Positions 34,311 through 44,736 of a stretch of 64,000 nt of DNA are shown piece after piece. Every line of letters begins with the position of its first letter. The stretch's first letter is position 1. A program made the translations under genes and the position numbers. Origin of the DNA: Plotosus lineatus (taxonomy: Eukaryota > Chordata > Actinopteri > Siluriformes > Plotosidae); the NCBI GenBank assembly GCA_024760905.1, contig CM045729.1:60749580-60813579 (forward strand), written 5' to 3'. The notes under the pieces were generated by a model. The model worked only from the letters and a program-made list of their open reading frames with translations. It did not search any database and had not been told where the DNA came from.

Positions 34311-34510
34311 TCAGTGACATCGTGGTTAACTCAACGGCAAGACGCGTCCCACGACCATTGAGGACATTTCCATGTGGAGTTTGCATGTTATCCTGCACTA
34401 GGTGTGGTTTTCCTTCCACAGTCCAATGGCATGCATATGTGGCTTACTGGTTGTTTGAAATTGCCCCAAGTGTGAATGTGAACGATTGTGTGATGCCCGG
34501 TTTCTCATCA
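34311..34510 (+). mobile_element. SINE family B, diverged
   Basis: Contains tccatgtggagtttgcatg, cttccacagtccaatggc and gtgtgaatgtgaacgattg in family B order. Head and tail are poorly conserved. Confidence 0.6.
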
Positions 34511-35175
34511 ATGCGATACCTACACCTGGAAATGGCACTAGATCTTTTTTATTAATTCAAAACCATGTTCAAAACTTTGGAAAACACATGAGACAAGTTC
34601 AAATCAAACACAGAAAGCCATTCCTGGACCCTAGACTGGTCATCTAGGGTATATTGTGTACCTACTGTACATTTACTTTTAAAAGCTTTCAGGCTTTGAC
34701 AGTCTCCTCATTTCTCAATAAAAAAAAAAAAACAAAAGTGCCACATTTTGGTTTTCAAAAAGTCTGATGCAAAACCAGTATTTTTTATCCAATCATATAC
34801 TGTATAAATTTTTAAAGATTACTACTTTAAAACACATCCTAAAACTACCCATTTCCATACACTCACTCTGTGCCGTCAAGTCAGACACTTCCAGCAGGTT
34901 TTCAGCATGTTAGTAACTGTATTCAGCCGAGTATGATTCTCCAGCTGACAACATAGCTGTTATCATACAGGTTTACAAAGCAGGTTAATTCAACTCACAG
35001 TGTAACACCTGACTTTAAATGTGCAACCATGACAACTGTCCCATCTCCAACCATGAACCTGTGCATACCCAATCACAGATGGCCTTTTTCTGAGTGAAGC
35101 CAATTTTTATAATTGTTGTGATGCACTGAGCTTTTTAAAGGGTACTACTTATGGAATCATTCATAAAAACATATA
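34511..35175. other. Unassigned stretch
   Basis: AT-rich; no gene or repeat recognised. Confidence 0.4.
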
Positions 35176-35905
35176 CAGGTATCCCGCACTACTTTGTGCT
35201 TCAGTTAGGTTAAAAAATTCCTTAAAAAAGTTAAGGAAAATGCCACAAAAACAAGGCCAAATATGCAAAAAAAAAAAAAAAAAAAAGAGAATCTGCGTCT
35301 GTATGTGTGTGTATTTATATTTTATTTACAATATTATGCATTATTCTTTAATGTTTAATTGTTACAACCATTTATAGCATTGAATATGTATTTATTGATA
35401 TTATATACACATATAATGTACGTATACATGATAGGGGCAGTGGTGGTCTCGTGATATAGGGTGCTGGATTGCTGATCCTAAGGTTGGGGGTTCGAGTCCC
35501 CACAAGGTTGTCACTACCCCCCCCCCCCCCCCCCCCAAGTGCAGCTAACTGGGTTATCAAAGGTGGGCCATGTCTCTCACTGTCTATGGTGAGAGGCATG
35601 TAAAAGAACCATTGCTGACTTTCATAAAAGAGTACCTGCAAAGCCATCAGCATGTTTCTGTCCCTTGCTTAAAGGGTTGGGTCAGGAAGGGCATCCGACG
35701 TAAAAACCTATGCCAAATCAAATGTGCAAATCATTCGCTGGGGTGACCCCTGAAAAAGGGAAAGACGAAAGGAAATCTCTCAAATCCATCATACATCTAC
35801 GTATACGTCAGTCGGAGGGGTTCGGGGGGTGATCCTACTTCATGGATTTCGATGGTCGCGTGGGGATCTCGGTCCCAATTAACCGCGAAAAGAATCGGAT
35901 CCCTG
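35176..35905. mobile_element. Tigger-like element carrying a SINE
   Basis: It starts CAGGTATCCCGCACTACTTTG after TA and ends as the inverse (gaatcggatCCCTG) before TA. A family A SINE (about 35433-35790) lies inside. Confidence 0.6.
35433..35790 (+). mobile_element. SINE family A
   Basis: ggggcagtggtggtctcgtg head, a long C-run at 35515-35537 inside the body, the gggcatccgacgtaaaaacc block, and a ggtgacccctg...gacgaaaggaa tail. An imperfect tacgtatac repeat lies on both sides. Confidence 0.85.
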
Positions 35906-35907
35906 TA

Positions 35908-36790
35908 ATTCATTATTTCCCTAAAAGCTTCACTTGCAAACAATATGACGATATGACTTGGTGTTGCAGGCTTTTGATTGAATTTTCATGAATTCTATTA
36001 TGTGGTCATAAAGTACAAGATTATGGCACCAGTAATTCAATGTTTTGATTCTCTAGAAAGACGCAATGGTGAAAGAAAGGGACAAAACAATTCTAGACCA
36101 ATCTGTGATATTCTCTAGCAGCAAAGTTATAATGATAGAAATCTAAATTTATTAGAAATCAACAGAATCCTAAATAACTCTATAATACGTCTTTGACTCC
36201 CCCATGGGAGTCAAATATGAGATCATCCCCTAGTGTCACATTAGCTCCGCAGACTTAAAGGTTAGGACTTACTTTTCAATCTACTTTCCACTCTCCTGTG
36301 CACCTGTTATCAATTAAATTAACATTCATCATTACTCCCAATAGGGGTAGATGGTACGGTTAAAAAAAAATCCTTTACTGTATAAATAACTTTATATCAC
36401 GGTTACAGTATATATAGCAATACAGTATATAATTCAATTAATAGCTTACGTTAAATAACAATACTGTGCTTGCCTCATGTTTATTTTCTTTATAACTTGT
36501 GTTTCTACAGAAATGGGGGAAAAAATCAAAATAACATATCTGGCACGCTAGCTTCAAGTTTAACCCAAAATTTGAAAGTTTAATAAGTTTTAAAAGGCCC
36601 ATGTAAGGCTTGGTGTGGTACAGCTTGACAGCATGCCTGTAGTTTCAAAATAAAAGCACATTAAGAATTTTCCATATGGACATGGCAACTCAATGTCAGT
36701 GAAGTGTTTGTGTCATACAGTACTGACTAATTTGCCAAATTGTCATATGGATCAAGACCGTGTGCTTATATATGTCTGTTATGGCATGTG
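35908..36790. other. Unassigned stretch
   Basis: No gene recognised. A short palindrome tttgactccc...gggagtcaaa is at about 36192-36215. Confidence 0.4.
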
Positions 36791-36791
36791 A

Positions 36792-36871
36792 TGTGTCGAG
36801 TGAGCATGTCTGAGCATCTAATTCTAATTTTACTAACTAAATGTCATGCTCAGACATGCTCACTCGACACA
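36792..36871. repeat. Perfect 26-bp inverted repeat (hairpin)
   Basis: Arms at 36792-36817 and 36846-36871 are exact reverse complements (tgtgtcgagtgagcatg...), with a 28-nt AT-rich spacer. Not within any recognised transposon. Confidence 0.9.
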
Positions 36872-37266
36872 ACTTGCTTACTGTGGTGCCGGTTATCCCA
36901 TGCGTTTCAGAGGTGTGACCATGTTGATACAGACATTATTATAATTCTTTTGGTTTGTTTGGGTTTTTTTAACCTCCATAAGGGTATAAACAGTATAGCA
37001 AAATCTTTACTGATGCATAGTGTCATATCACCCATCCCAATTCTCTGATCTTTCTGTTGGGTGTCATATCCGCCTGCTCTCTTCTCAAGCCATTGTGTCC
37101 ATCTAGTTCTTGTGGTACACAATGGGCAACCCATTATGTTCTGTTCTCATATTAGCTTGCCTGAATATGGTCATTTCTAGTAAGCATGCAGTGGTCTGCC
37201 TCAGGCGAATCCTCCCTGCTGACGTGTTCTGTGTACATATCCGTTCAGGGACCACCCTGACACACT

Positions 37267-37629
37267 GTCTGTCTGTCTTCCTTTCGGCTTTTTCCCTTTC
37301 ACTTGGGAGTCGCCACAGCAAATCATCTTGATTCACACGTTTGATTTGGCAGAGGTTTTTACGTCGGATGCCCTTCCTGTCACAACCCTTTTTAGCAAGG
37401 GACAGAAACACGCTGACGACTTTGCAGCTACTCTTTACAAATGTCAGCAATGGTTCTTTTACATGCCTCTCACCATAGACAGTGAGAGACATGGCCCGCC
37501 TTTGATAACCCAGTTAGCCGCACTGGGGGGGGGGGGACAGTGACAACCTTGTGGAGAGTGGGACTCGAACCCCCAACCTTTGGATTAGCGATCCAGCACC
37601 CTATACCACTAGACCACCACTGCCCCACT
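37267..37629 (-). mobile_element. SINE family A, full length
   Basis: Minus orientation, with a complete LINE-like tail (ttcctttcggctttttccc) and tRNA head. Flanked by a perfect 16-bp repeat, accaccctgacacact, at 37251-37266 and 37630-37645. Confidence 0.95.
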
Positions 37630-37645
37630 ACCACCCTGACACACT

Positions 37646-38006
37646 AAGAACGGTTTTTATCCTGTTGGCCACTATCAGGCCTTAACAAATAGAACGGCTG
37701 TGTCTGTCCTAATTTGGGAGTTAATACATTAAGCAGCTTGGTGACACCTTAAAAATCTTCATCGAGTGCATCATTTGTATGATACAAGTTAACGGTACAC
37801 TTCCATCTGCAATACTACAACATACTTTAATGTCTTTACAAATATCTGATTAAAATTTTAAAATGCAATACGAAGGCGGTGTGTGAATAGGTGCTGAATT
37901 TTACAGAATTACACATGTAATCCCCACAGGATTCTATATGTATTTTTCCATAGATGTCGATACGGATTCTTTGTTTTGACATTTATATTATTTAGCAGAC
38001 ACAGAT
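37646..38006. other. Unassigned stretch
   Basis: Nothing recognised. Confidence 0.4.
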
Positions 38007-38699
38007 GGGGCAGTGATGGTCTAGTGCAGTGATTCTTAACCTTGTTGGAGGTACCGAACCCCACCAGTTTCATATGCACATTCACCGAACCCTTCATCAG
38101 TGAAAAATAAAAATATGATTTTTTACAAATTCAAGACATAGGTACTGTTGTGTTCTTGTATTCCCCATCTCCATGCAGTTTCACGAAGTATTCCTTTAGT
38201 TTTGCTAGTGCGAGACTAGAGTTGCTCAACTTGGCATTGCAAATTATTCAGATAGGATGCTGAGTCCCATCACGTTCCATGATGCATGTGAATCCATGTT
38301 GTACATATTCGTCCAACCAATTTCTTTATTTGCTTGACATAGTTAGTATGGATTAAAATATTCCGAAAAAAATCTCACGACTTCACACATTGACTACTGA
38401 GCGGGCTAAATTCCCCGCGGCACTGATTGGCCAAGCAATGTAATGTGATCATCTGCAGCCAGTGATGGCCAAGCGGGGCGTGTCATCACTAATTGACATG
38501 ATGAGTCGGGTGTGTCCTGACCTCCGTGGCAGAGGCTCCGCCGAACCCCTGAGACCGACTCACCGAACCCCTAGGGTTCGATTGAACCCAGGTTGGGAAC
38601 CACTGGTCTAGTGGTATAGGGCGCTGGATTGCTGATCCAAAGGTTTGGGGGTTCGAGTCCCACTGTCCACAAAGTTGTCACTGTCCCCTCAGTGCAGCT
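38007..38699 (+). mobile_element. SINE family A head, split by a MITE
   Basis: ggggcagtgatggtctagtg (38007-38026) resumes after the MITE with gtctagtggtatagggcgct and continues to gtgcagctg at 38699. There it turns into an inverted copy of itself. Confidence 0.88.
38027..38605. mobile_element. hAT-type MITE (579 bp) with perfect 8-bp TSD
   Basis: The 8-bp repeat GTCTAGTG is at 38019-38026 and 38606-38613. The ends are CAGTGATTCTTAACCTTG and the inverse of ggttgggaaccactg, a Charlie-like hAT terminus. Internal sub-terminal repeats contain gaacccc. No coding capacity. Confidence 0.93.
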
Positions 38700-38957
38700 G
38701 ATGCCCTTCCTGTCACAACCCTTTTTAGCAAGGGACAGAAACACGCTGACGACTTTGCAGCTACTCTTTACGAAAGTCAGCAATGGTTCTTTTACATGAA
38801 CCTCTCACCATAGACAGTGAGAGACATGGCCCGCCTTTGATAACCCAGTTAGCTGCACTGGGGGGACAGTGACAACTTTGTGGACAGTGGGACTCGAACC
38901 CCCAAACCTTTGGATCAGCAATCCAGCGCCCTATACCACTAGACCACCACTGCCCCC
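38700..38957 (-). mobile_element. SINE family A, inverted partner
   Basis: Minus-orientation copy from gcccttcctgtcacaaccc to the tRNA head end. Its head half is an almost exact reverse complement of 38606-38699. Confidence 0.88.
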
Positions 38958-38960
38958 GAA

Positions 38961-39346
38961 GGAATTGAGGTTGAGGAATTACAGGATTTTCAATTAATGC
39001 GTGAAAATGAAATGCCAGTGTTGAGAGAAAAGATGAGGTGTGATGAGTGGTGGCATCAAGTGATGACAATGTCAACTGCGATGGGAGTGAAGAGATTTCC
39101 TCTTATCACAAAACTGTTGCAGGCAGTGCTGACTGTACCAAACAGCAATTGTGACAGTGAAAGGGTATTTTCTATTGTAAAGAAAATCCACACTGATGCC
39201 AGGTCAGAATTGATCAATGAAACTGTTTGTGCCCTCTTGGCTACAAAATTGAACTCAGACTTTGTTTGTTACAAATTCCATCCAAGTCCTGAACTTTGTA
39301 AAATTGGAAAGCAAGCAACATACAAGTATGTGCAGGAACATACCTA
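38961..39346 (+). pseudogene. hAT transposase (ZBED/SCAND3-like), C-terminal fragment
   Basis: The open frame holds MSTAMGVKRFPLITKLLQAV, then VPNSNCDSERVFSIVKKI and VCALLATKLNSD. This is the hAT dimerisation (hATC) region, including the SERVFS motif. It ends with a stop at 39346. The 5' end is cut by the SINE at 38957. It lies upstream of, and on the same strand as, an N-terminal piece of the same kind of protein at 40760, which is the wrong order for one gene. Confidence 0.85.
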
Positions 39347-39479
39347 AACATCTGGTGTAATTATTAAGCAAGCAGCATTAGTATATGTAACAATATTTTT
39401 AAACAGTTGTTACCCTTTTTATCAGCTGATTCATAAAACTGTATACATCCATGAATAATAATAAAAAAATAATAAAAAA

Positions 39480-39642
39480 AAACTTGTTTATTGAGCAATG
39501 TTCCTTTATAAAAAAAAAACATGCATCAATTCTTGGGGCCACAGCCCGGCCGCGCAGGGGGTGCGGTGTCTCTGGTGAAAATTCTCCCTATTTCAAAATG
39601 TTGAAACTTAATAAGTATGCGACAGAGAATTCCTAACAGTTT
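39480..39642 (+). other. Probable end of an endogenous-retrovirus 5' LTR (R-U5)
   Basis: Sequence directly upstream of the primer site, ending in cctaaca then gtt, as retroviral LTRs end in CA. The 5' limit cannot be set because no second LTR is in the window. Confidence 0.45.
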
Positions 39643-39660
39643 TGGGGGCTCATTCGGGAT
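39643..39660 (+). promoter_or_regulatory. Retroviral primer-binding site, tRNA-Pro type
   Basis: tgggggctcattcgggat matches the well-known tRNA-Pro primer site of gammaretroviruses at 16 of 18 positions; both mismatches are of the C-to-T or G-to-A type. Confidence 0.8.
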
Positions 39661-39987
39661 ACTCCTGATCAGATAAGGACTTATTTTTATTCTTTCCTTC
39701 CTGGTTGGCAGTATCAACAAACCCGTTAAATGTAGTATTATCCTTGTGAAGGTTGTCACAAGAAGAAATTTAGTGTTATCCTCGTGTGTGTATCCACGGG
39801 AAGAAATTTACTTGTTATTCTTGTATGTGTATCCACGGGGTACAATATTATATATATATATATATATATATATTATATTATTAATAACAATAATGTACTT
39901 TATAAATAATTTGTGTATTCCTCGGGATAGTTAATTTTATAAATAATTTGTGTACAGTATTCCTCAGGATAGTTAATCTGTGTCACC
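39661..39987 (+). other. Retroviral leader with tandem duplications
   Basis: Two duplicated blocks: a gaagaaattta...tatccacgg unit (about 39760-39840) and a tttataaataatttgtgta...ggatagttaat unit (about 39898-39977). A TA run lies at 39849-39877. Confidence 0.7.
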
Positions 39988-40821
39988 ATGGGAGATATTT
40001 GTGGGTTACCTAAACTACCCAAACCTGATCCAGAGGAAACACCAAGGGATTGGATGAATCGCTGTAATCTGATGCTTTTCACAACACCTTGGTTAAATAA
40101 TTTGGCGGGTTGGACCGAATCCCAACCACAATTTCTGTCATACCCACGCGGAGGAACTTTTAAACCCGAATACCTCACATCTGCATATAAACAAATTTAT
40201 GAAGGTAATGGAGACCCAAATTGGAATTATGATTATATGTCTGAGTCCTATTCGAAGTGGATTGAAATGAAACCCGTTTGGGATAAATACCAAAACGTGA
40301 AAGAGAATCTATGCGGAGGATGGTCCGCAAACAAAAAACCTAATACTAAACCAAAGCCATCCAAGACTGCTGCTGTACCACCACCGTATACTGTCGCATC
40401 GCCATCATACACCACATTTGCATCTGAACCTGTTAATAATTCTTTGCACGACACCCTAGAAAATTCATGTTGTCCCTCGGTGACTAGGACTGTACCGCCG
40501 CCACACCCACTTGGCATCAAATCTAAAACTAGGCAGAAGGAATCTGTCCATCCTAATGAACTGCCATTATTACAGTCTGACTCCGATGGAGAAATAGATG
40601 ATCAAGATCCTGACGATGTAGATCTTAATGCAGGTTCAAAGCCCGCGCCGCCACTTGAAAACACCACTTGGTCAGATGACTCTAAAAGGACTGTTCACAG
40701 ACCAACTGATCCACGAGACAACTCTCTTAGAACCATCAAGGAAAAAAAAAAAATTAGACAACGACAGAGAATTCCTCACAAAAAGTGTCTGAGGAAAATA
40801 GATCATTCAATTCTCCATTAG
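39988..40821 (+). pseudogene. Endogenous retrovirus gag, matrix part only
   Basis: The open frame of 277 codons starts MGDICGLPK. Gly at position 2 is compatible with myristoylation, as in retroviral matrix proteins. Aromatic-rich matrix-like sequence follows to about residue 110, then a proline-rich part with a PPPY late-domain motif at 131-134, then an acidic Pro-rich region. Capsid and nucleocapsid are absent: after about residue 250 the frame runs through an A-run into out-of-frame hAT sequence. It is thus a broken 5' fragment and cannot assemble particles. It resembles gamma/epsilon-type fish retroviruses; the exact genus is not determinable. Confidence 0.72.
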
Positions 40822-41015
40822 CAGATTAATTTGCTTTCACTGCTGACGATACTGGTTTACCAGTATGCTTAATATGTAATGAGAAACTAGCAAACAACAA
40901 AAAGTCAAATGTCGCAAGACATATCCAGAATAAAAACGCAACATTTGCTCAGAAATATCCAGAAGAGAAAAAGGGCCGTTTTGGAATTGATTCAGAAGAC
41001 TGAGCTGAGCAAAAG
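40760..41015 (+). pseudogene. hAT transposase (ZBED-like), N-terminal BED finger fragment
   Basis: The plus strand, in a frame different from gag, reads KVSEENRSFNSPLAD, a stop, then FAFTADDTGLPVCLICNEK and SNVARHIQNKNATFAQKYP. This is the BED-type zinc-finger start seen in ZBED/SCAND3-like hAT proteins (C-x2-C ... H). It is cut by a SINE at about 41019 and carries one in-frame stop. Confidence 0.75.
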
Positions 41016-41018
41016 TCA

Positions 41019-41156
41019 GAGTGAGAGACATGGCTGGCCTTTGATAACCGATAGCTGCACTGGAGGGGACAGTGACAACCTTGTGGAGAGTGGGATTCGA
41101 ACCCCAACCCTAGGATCAGCGATCCATCACCTTTTATCACCAGGCCACCATTGCCC
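41019..41156 (-). mobile_element. SINE family A, head half
   Basis: From gagagacatggctggcc to ccaggccaccattgcccta; minus orientation; tail missing. Confidence 0.8.
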
Positions 41157-41619
41157 TAAAATAATGCAACACATTGTTTTTGTTTTGTTTGTTGACCCCT
41201 GGACTACATAAATGGCTGATGAAATTTGCATTTACCTCTTCCACAGTCCTTATTTCGGCCATCCTGAAAATGTAGTGAACTCTCTCAAGACTGCACAGAA
41301 ATTAAATCAAAGATATAATTACAACATACTGTGATTATGTACTATAATACACTAAGAAAAAAATCCTTTTAATTACTTACCCCTTTAAGTGAACGACACG
41401 AATGTCCTCGTCTGATTCCCATGTAGATGTTTGAAGGCAATTTCCTAATAGCTGTTAACTTGGGGCAGGGGAAAAAAACCACTGTTTTTCAGAGGAGATG
41501 CACAAGAATCAGTACAAGGAAACAGTTACACATCAACTATCCTTTATGAGAATGTTATGGTAGGAAGTTATACATTTTAGAACCTTTATGAGTTTTTCCA
41601 AAAATAAACTAGTCTAACC
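41157..41619. other. Unassigned stretch
   Basis: No gene or repeat recognised. Confidence 0.4.
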
Positions 41620-41701
41620 AAGTGCTTCTCAATTATTTTTTGTGGCGCCCCCCATCTAGGAAGAAAAAAACATCCGTCAACCCCGGGAGTGATTGTGAAT
41701 A

Positions 41702-42135
41702 CAGTCGGCCCTCTACTTATGAAAGCCTCTGAATACGAAAAATCCGGGTTACAAAAAAAAATTTCCTAAACTTTCATCCTCTGTACACGAAACAACCTCT
41801 TTTTACGAAAAGCGCCAAACGCGCCATTCAAAACTTCAAACAATGCGCGAGTTGCTCTCTCATTGGATGTCTCCCAACATCCCGCCCCGTTGGCCTCCCA
41901 TTGGCTAGGAGAGATGACGCAGCTCCCTCCCATTGGCTATCTCTCAACATCCCGCCCTGTTGGCCTCCTAATGGCTAGGAAGGGATGATGCTGTCATTCC
42001 AACCTTGTTCAAGTTTGTGTGTGAACCGTGTTCATGTTTGTGTGCCATTCCAACTTTATTTTATGGCTCAGGCTTTTAACCTTCCATAAACATTTGTAAG
42101 ATTATAACTCTGCTAAGAAGACATGGTCAACACGC

Positions 42136-42174
<39 letters not shown>

Positions 42175-42418
42175 TGATTCCCAGTGAAAATGATTCCCGG
42201 TGCCATGGTCATTGTAAGATTATAACTCTGCTAAGAAGACATGGTCAACACGAAGTAAGTACCTTAAAAGGTATGCTTTTATAATTTTTAAAGGGTAATC
42301 TTAGGAGCCTTGGAACGAATCATGCGTTTTACATGTAAAATGCACCTCTACTCACAAAAGTTCCAGGCTCCAAAAAAGGTGCTGGAACGGATTAATTTCG
42401 TAAGAAGAGGGCTGACTG
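41702..42418. mobile_element. Tigger-like MITE 1 (717 bp)
   Basis: The ends CAGTCGGCCCTCTACTTATG and the inverse of cgtaagaagagggctgactg are bounded by TA (41700-41701, 42419-42420). It carries a CCAAT-rich 70-bp repeat at about 41861-41991 and a CA run at 42126-42171. Same family as 57533-59193. Confidence 0.88.
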
Positions 42419-42420
42419 TA

Positions 42421-43261
42421 CAGTGATCCCCCTTATTTCGCGATTAATGGGGACCAGCCCATTCTGCGATATGTGAAAAACCACGAAATGACTTCTGCCA
42501 CTTCTTGAGGGCACCCACCCACCTACACACTATATAAAATTTATACAGAAAATAATTTTAAAGTGTTCTATACATGTTAATGGCATACAGGCAACGTGTA
42601 TGAATATACAAATAAATTATACACCTTATAATGACAAATATATCTATAAACACTGTATAACAAACCTTATAAATAACAAATCCACAGTCACATCAAGGAG
42701 GAGAATCACTTCCGGCACTGATGCTTGATTGGGACTCGTTAGCGCCTCCAGAGCCTTTGCTTTACAGTAGTACATATCATATTAGTGTCCACTCACAAAT
42801 AATTTTATGGCAGGCCGTAATGCACAACGATAAGGCATTTTCCATTTTCACAACGGCATTATTGCGCTGTTACTGTTATAGTCTGTGCTAGTTGGCGGTG
42901 TTTAACTTCTCTCTCTCTGCATGCGCTGGTGAGGGGCGTGGTTGTTACCTGCAGGCGAAATCCATAGAGAGAGATTATCACCACCAACTATCACAGACCA
43001 TAACACTTCCTGGGTGTTTTGGGGCCATTTTCAAGGCCTTAGTGTATACAACAGTACTTAGGAGCACAAAGCAAGAAAAACTTAAGCGCTTAAGAGCTCC
43101 AGACTCAAGTCAAGCAGGAGAACAGAGTATGTTGGGTAGCGTAGTTTAATGTAGTGCGCGTGAATTTTGAATACTGTACCGTAATCTTTAATTTCCCAGT
43201 GGGAAATTCACGATATTGCGGAGACGCGAAGTAGGAAACGCAAAGTGGCGGAGGATTACTG
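42421..43261. mobile_element. Tigger-like element 2 (841 bp)
   Basis: The ends CAGTGATCCCCCTTATTTCGCG and the inverse of gcaaagtggcggaggattactg are bounded by TA (42419-42420 shared with MITE 1, and 43262-43263). A different Tigger-type family. Confidence 0.82.
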
Positions 43262-43519
43262 TAGTATTATTTGTCTATAAAATTGTTATTAGTACATCTC
43301 AGTATAACACTGTACCTTTATTAAAATTAAAAACAAAAAAAGAAAGAAAAATATCTCAACTTACAATAAAGAAAAACTTAATTAACGTTTTTTAATCTGT
43401 AATAGCAAAGATTTAAAGTGCACCAATGTGCCTGAAATAATAAATACATCCTCATTTTAAACTCATTCAACTTATTTATGTCTTAATATTTCTGTCTCTC
43501 TCCACCTTTCTCTTCATTC

Positions 43520-43977
43520 TTCTTTTACTTTCGGCTGCTCCCTTCAGGGGTCGCCACAGCAAATCATCCGCCTCCACCTCACCCTGTCCTCTGCATCTTC
43601 TTTTCTGACTCCAACGACCTTCATGTCTTCCTTCACCACATCCATAAATCTCTTCTTCGGTCTTCCTCGAGGCCTTCTGCCTGGTAGTTCCAACCTCAGC
43701 ATCCTACTGCCAATATACTCACTATCCCTCCTCTGTACATGTCCAAACCATTTTCCATCAGCACCCTGTTGATTGACAGCACTGATGGCGGTTGTTGTTA
43801 ACCCGGGCCTCGACCGATCCGGTATGGAGGTAATACTTTTGATTTGCATCATAAATAATTGGCATTGGTTTTACGTCGGATGCCCTTCCTGACACAACCC
43901 TCTGCATTTCTCCGGGCTTGGGACCGGCATGAGGGGGAGAGACACTGGTTAGTGCCCCCCCACCTTATGGCTGCATT
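43520..43977 (-). mobile_element. Internally deleted RTE-like LINE (458 bp) with 17-bp TSD
   Basis: On the minus strand the 5' leader and first coding residues (IPDRSRPGLTTTAISAVNQQ, GADGKW) join directly to the C-terminus (FGHVQRRDSEYIGSRMLRL ... CGDP stop). About 2.7 kb is missing and the reading frame is kept. The perfect 17-bp flanking repeat at 43503-43519 and 43978-43994 shows it inserted as this short form. Confidence 0.92.
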
Positions 43978-44215
43978 CACCTTTCTCTTCATTCCTGTTA
44001 AAAAAATTTCCGTGTTGTTTCTTGAGGGGTTGTTTACTGCACTTCGGTGCAAAAAAAAAAAAAACGCAGACACCATAGCGCGACAATGACAGCGCCACTG
44101 CCAACTACTGGAGCGGAGGTGCATTTACACTTAATTCTAAGTATGTTCCCCAGGGTGATACACGACCCCCCCCCCCACGCATCATACCACGGGGGTCTAT
44201 TTCCCCAGTATGTGA

Positions 44216-44508
44216 GGTTCGAGTCCCACTCTCCACAAGGTTTACACCACCACCACCCCACCCCCCAGTGCGGCTAACTGAGTTATCAAAGTCGGGCCAT
44301 GTCTCTGTCACTGTCTATAGTATGAGGCATGTAAAAGAACCATTGCTGACTTTCGTGAAGAGGAGCTGCAAAGCCGTCAGTGTGTTTCTGCCCCTTATTA
44401 AAGGGTTGTGTCAGGACGGGTGTAAAGAAACCTCTGCCAAATTAAACGCGCGAATGATTGTCTGTGGCGACCCCTGAGAAGGGGGAAAGCCGAAAGGAAA
44501 TCTCTCTC
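44216..44508 (+). mobile_element. SINE family A, head truncated
   Basis: Starts within the B-box-like ggttcgagtcccactctcc and runs to a complete tail (tggcgacccctgagaaggg), followed by a CT run. Confidence 0.82.
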
Positions 44509-44736
44509 TCTCTCTCTTGAGAAGCATCTCACCGAATAAAACAGTAATTAGAAGAGGACGCCGAAAATTTAGTTTGAGCACAAATTCTGTTGACGAGAAA
44601 CAGATATAAAACTACAAGGACCTGTGAAAACGTCTCGGGTTATTATTGGGGGTTTGGGGAGGGGGGGAAAGCAACCTTGTAAATTAACTTTCTGACAAGA
44701 AATATAGTTTCATACCGGAGAAATAAATTTGACTTA

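Larger units (their letters stand above)
41620..44215 (-). mobile_element. hAT element (family of 13062-13677) with nested insertions
   Basis: The pieces 41620-41701, 43262-43519 and 43978-44215 together are the reverse complement of the MITE at 13062-13677. They share the terminal ttttttgtggcgcccccc, tataaaattgttatt, aaagtgcaccaatg and acttaattct blocks. Two Tigger-like elements and a deleted RTE separate them. Confidence 0.82.

Noticed and set aside
40741..40752. A-run at the end of gag as a programmed frameshift into a gag-hAT fusion protein
   Set aside because: The hAT frame carries stops on both sides (40757 region and about 40827), so no fusion protein can be made here.
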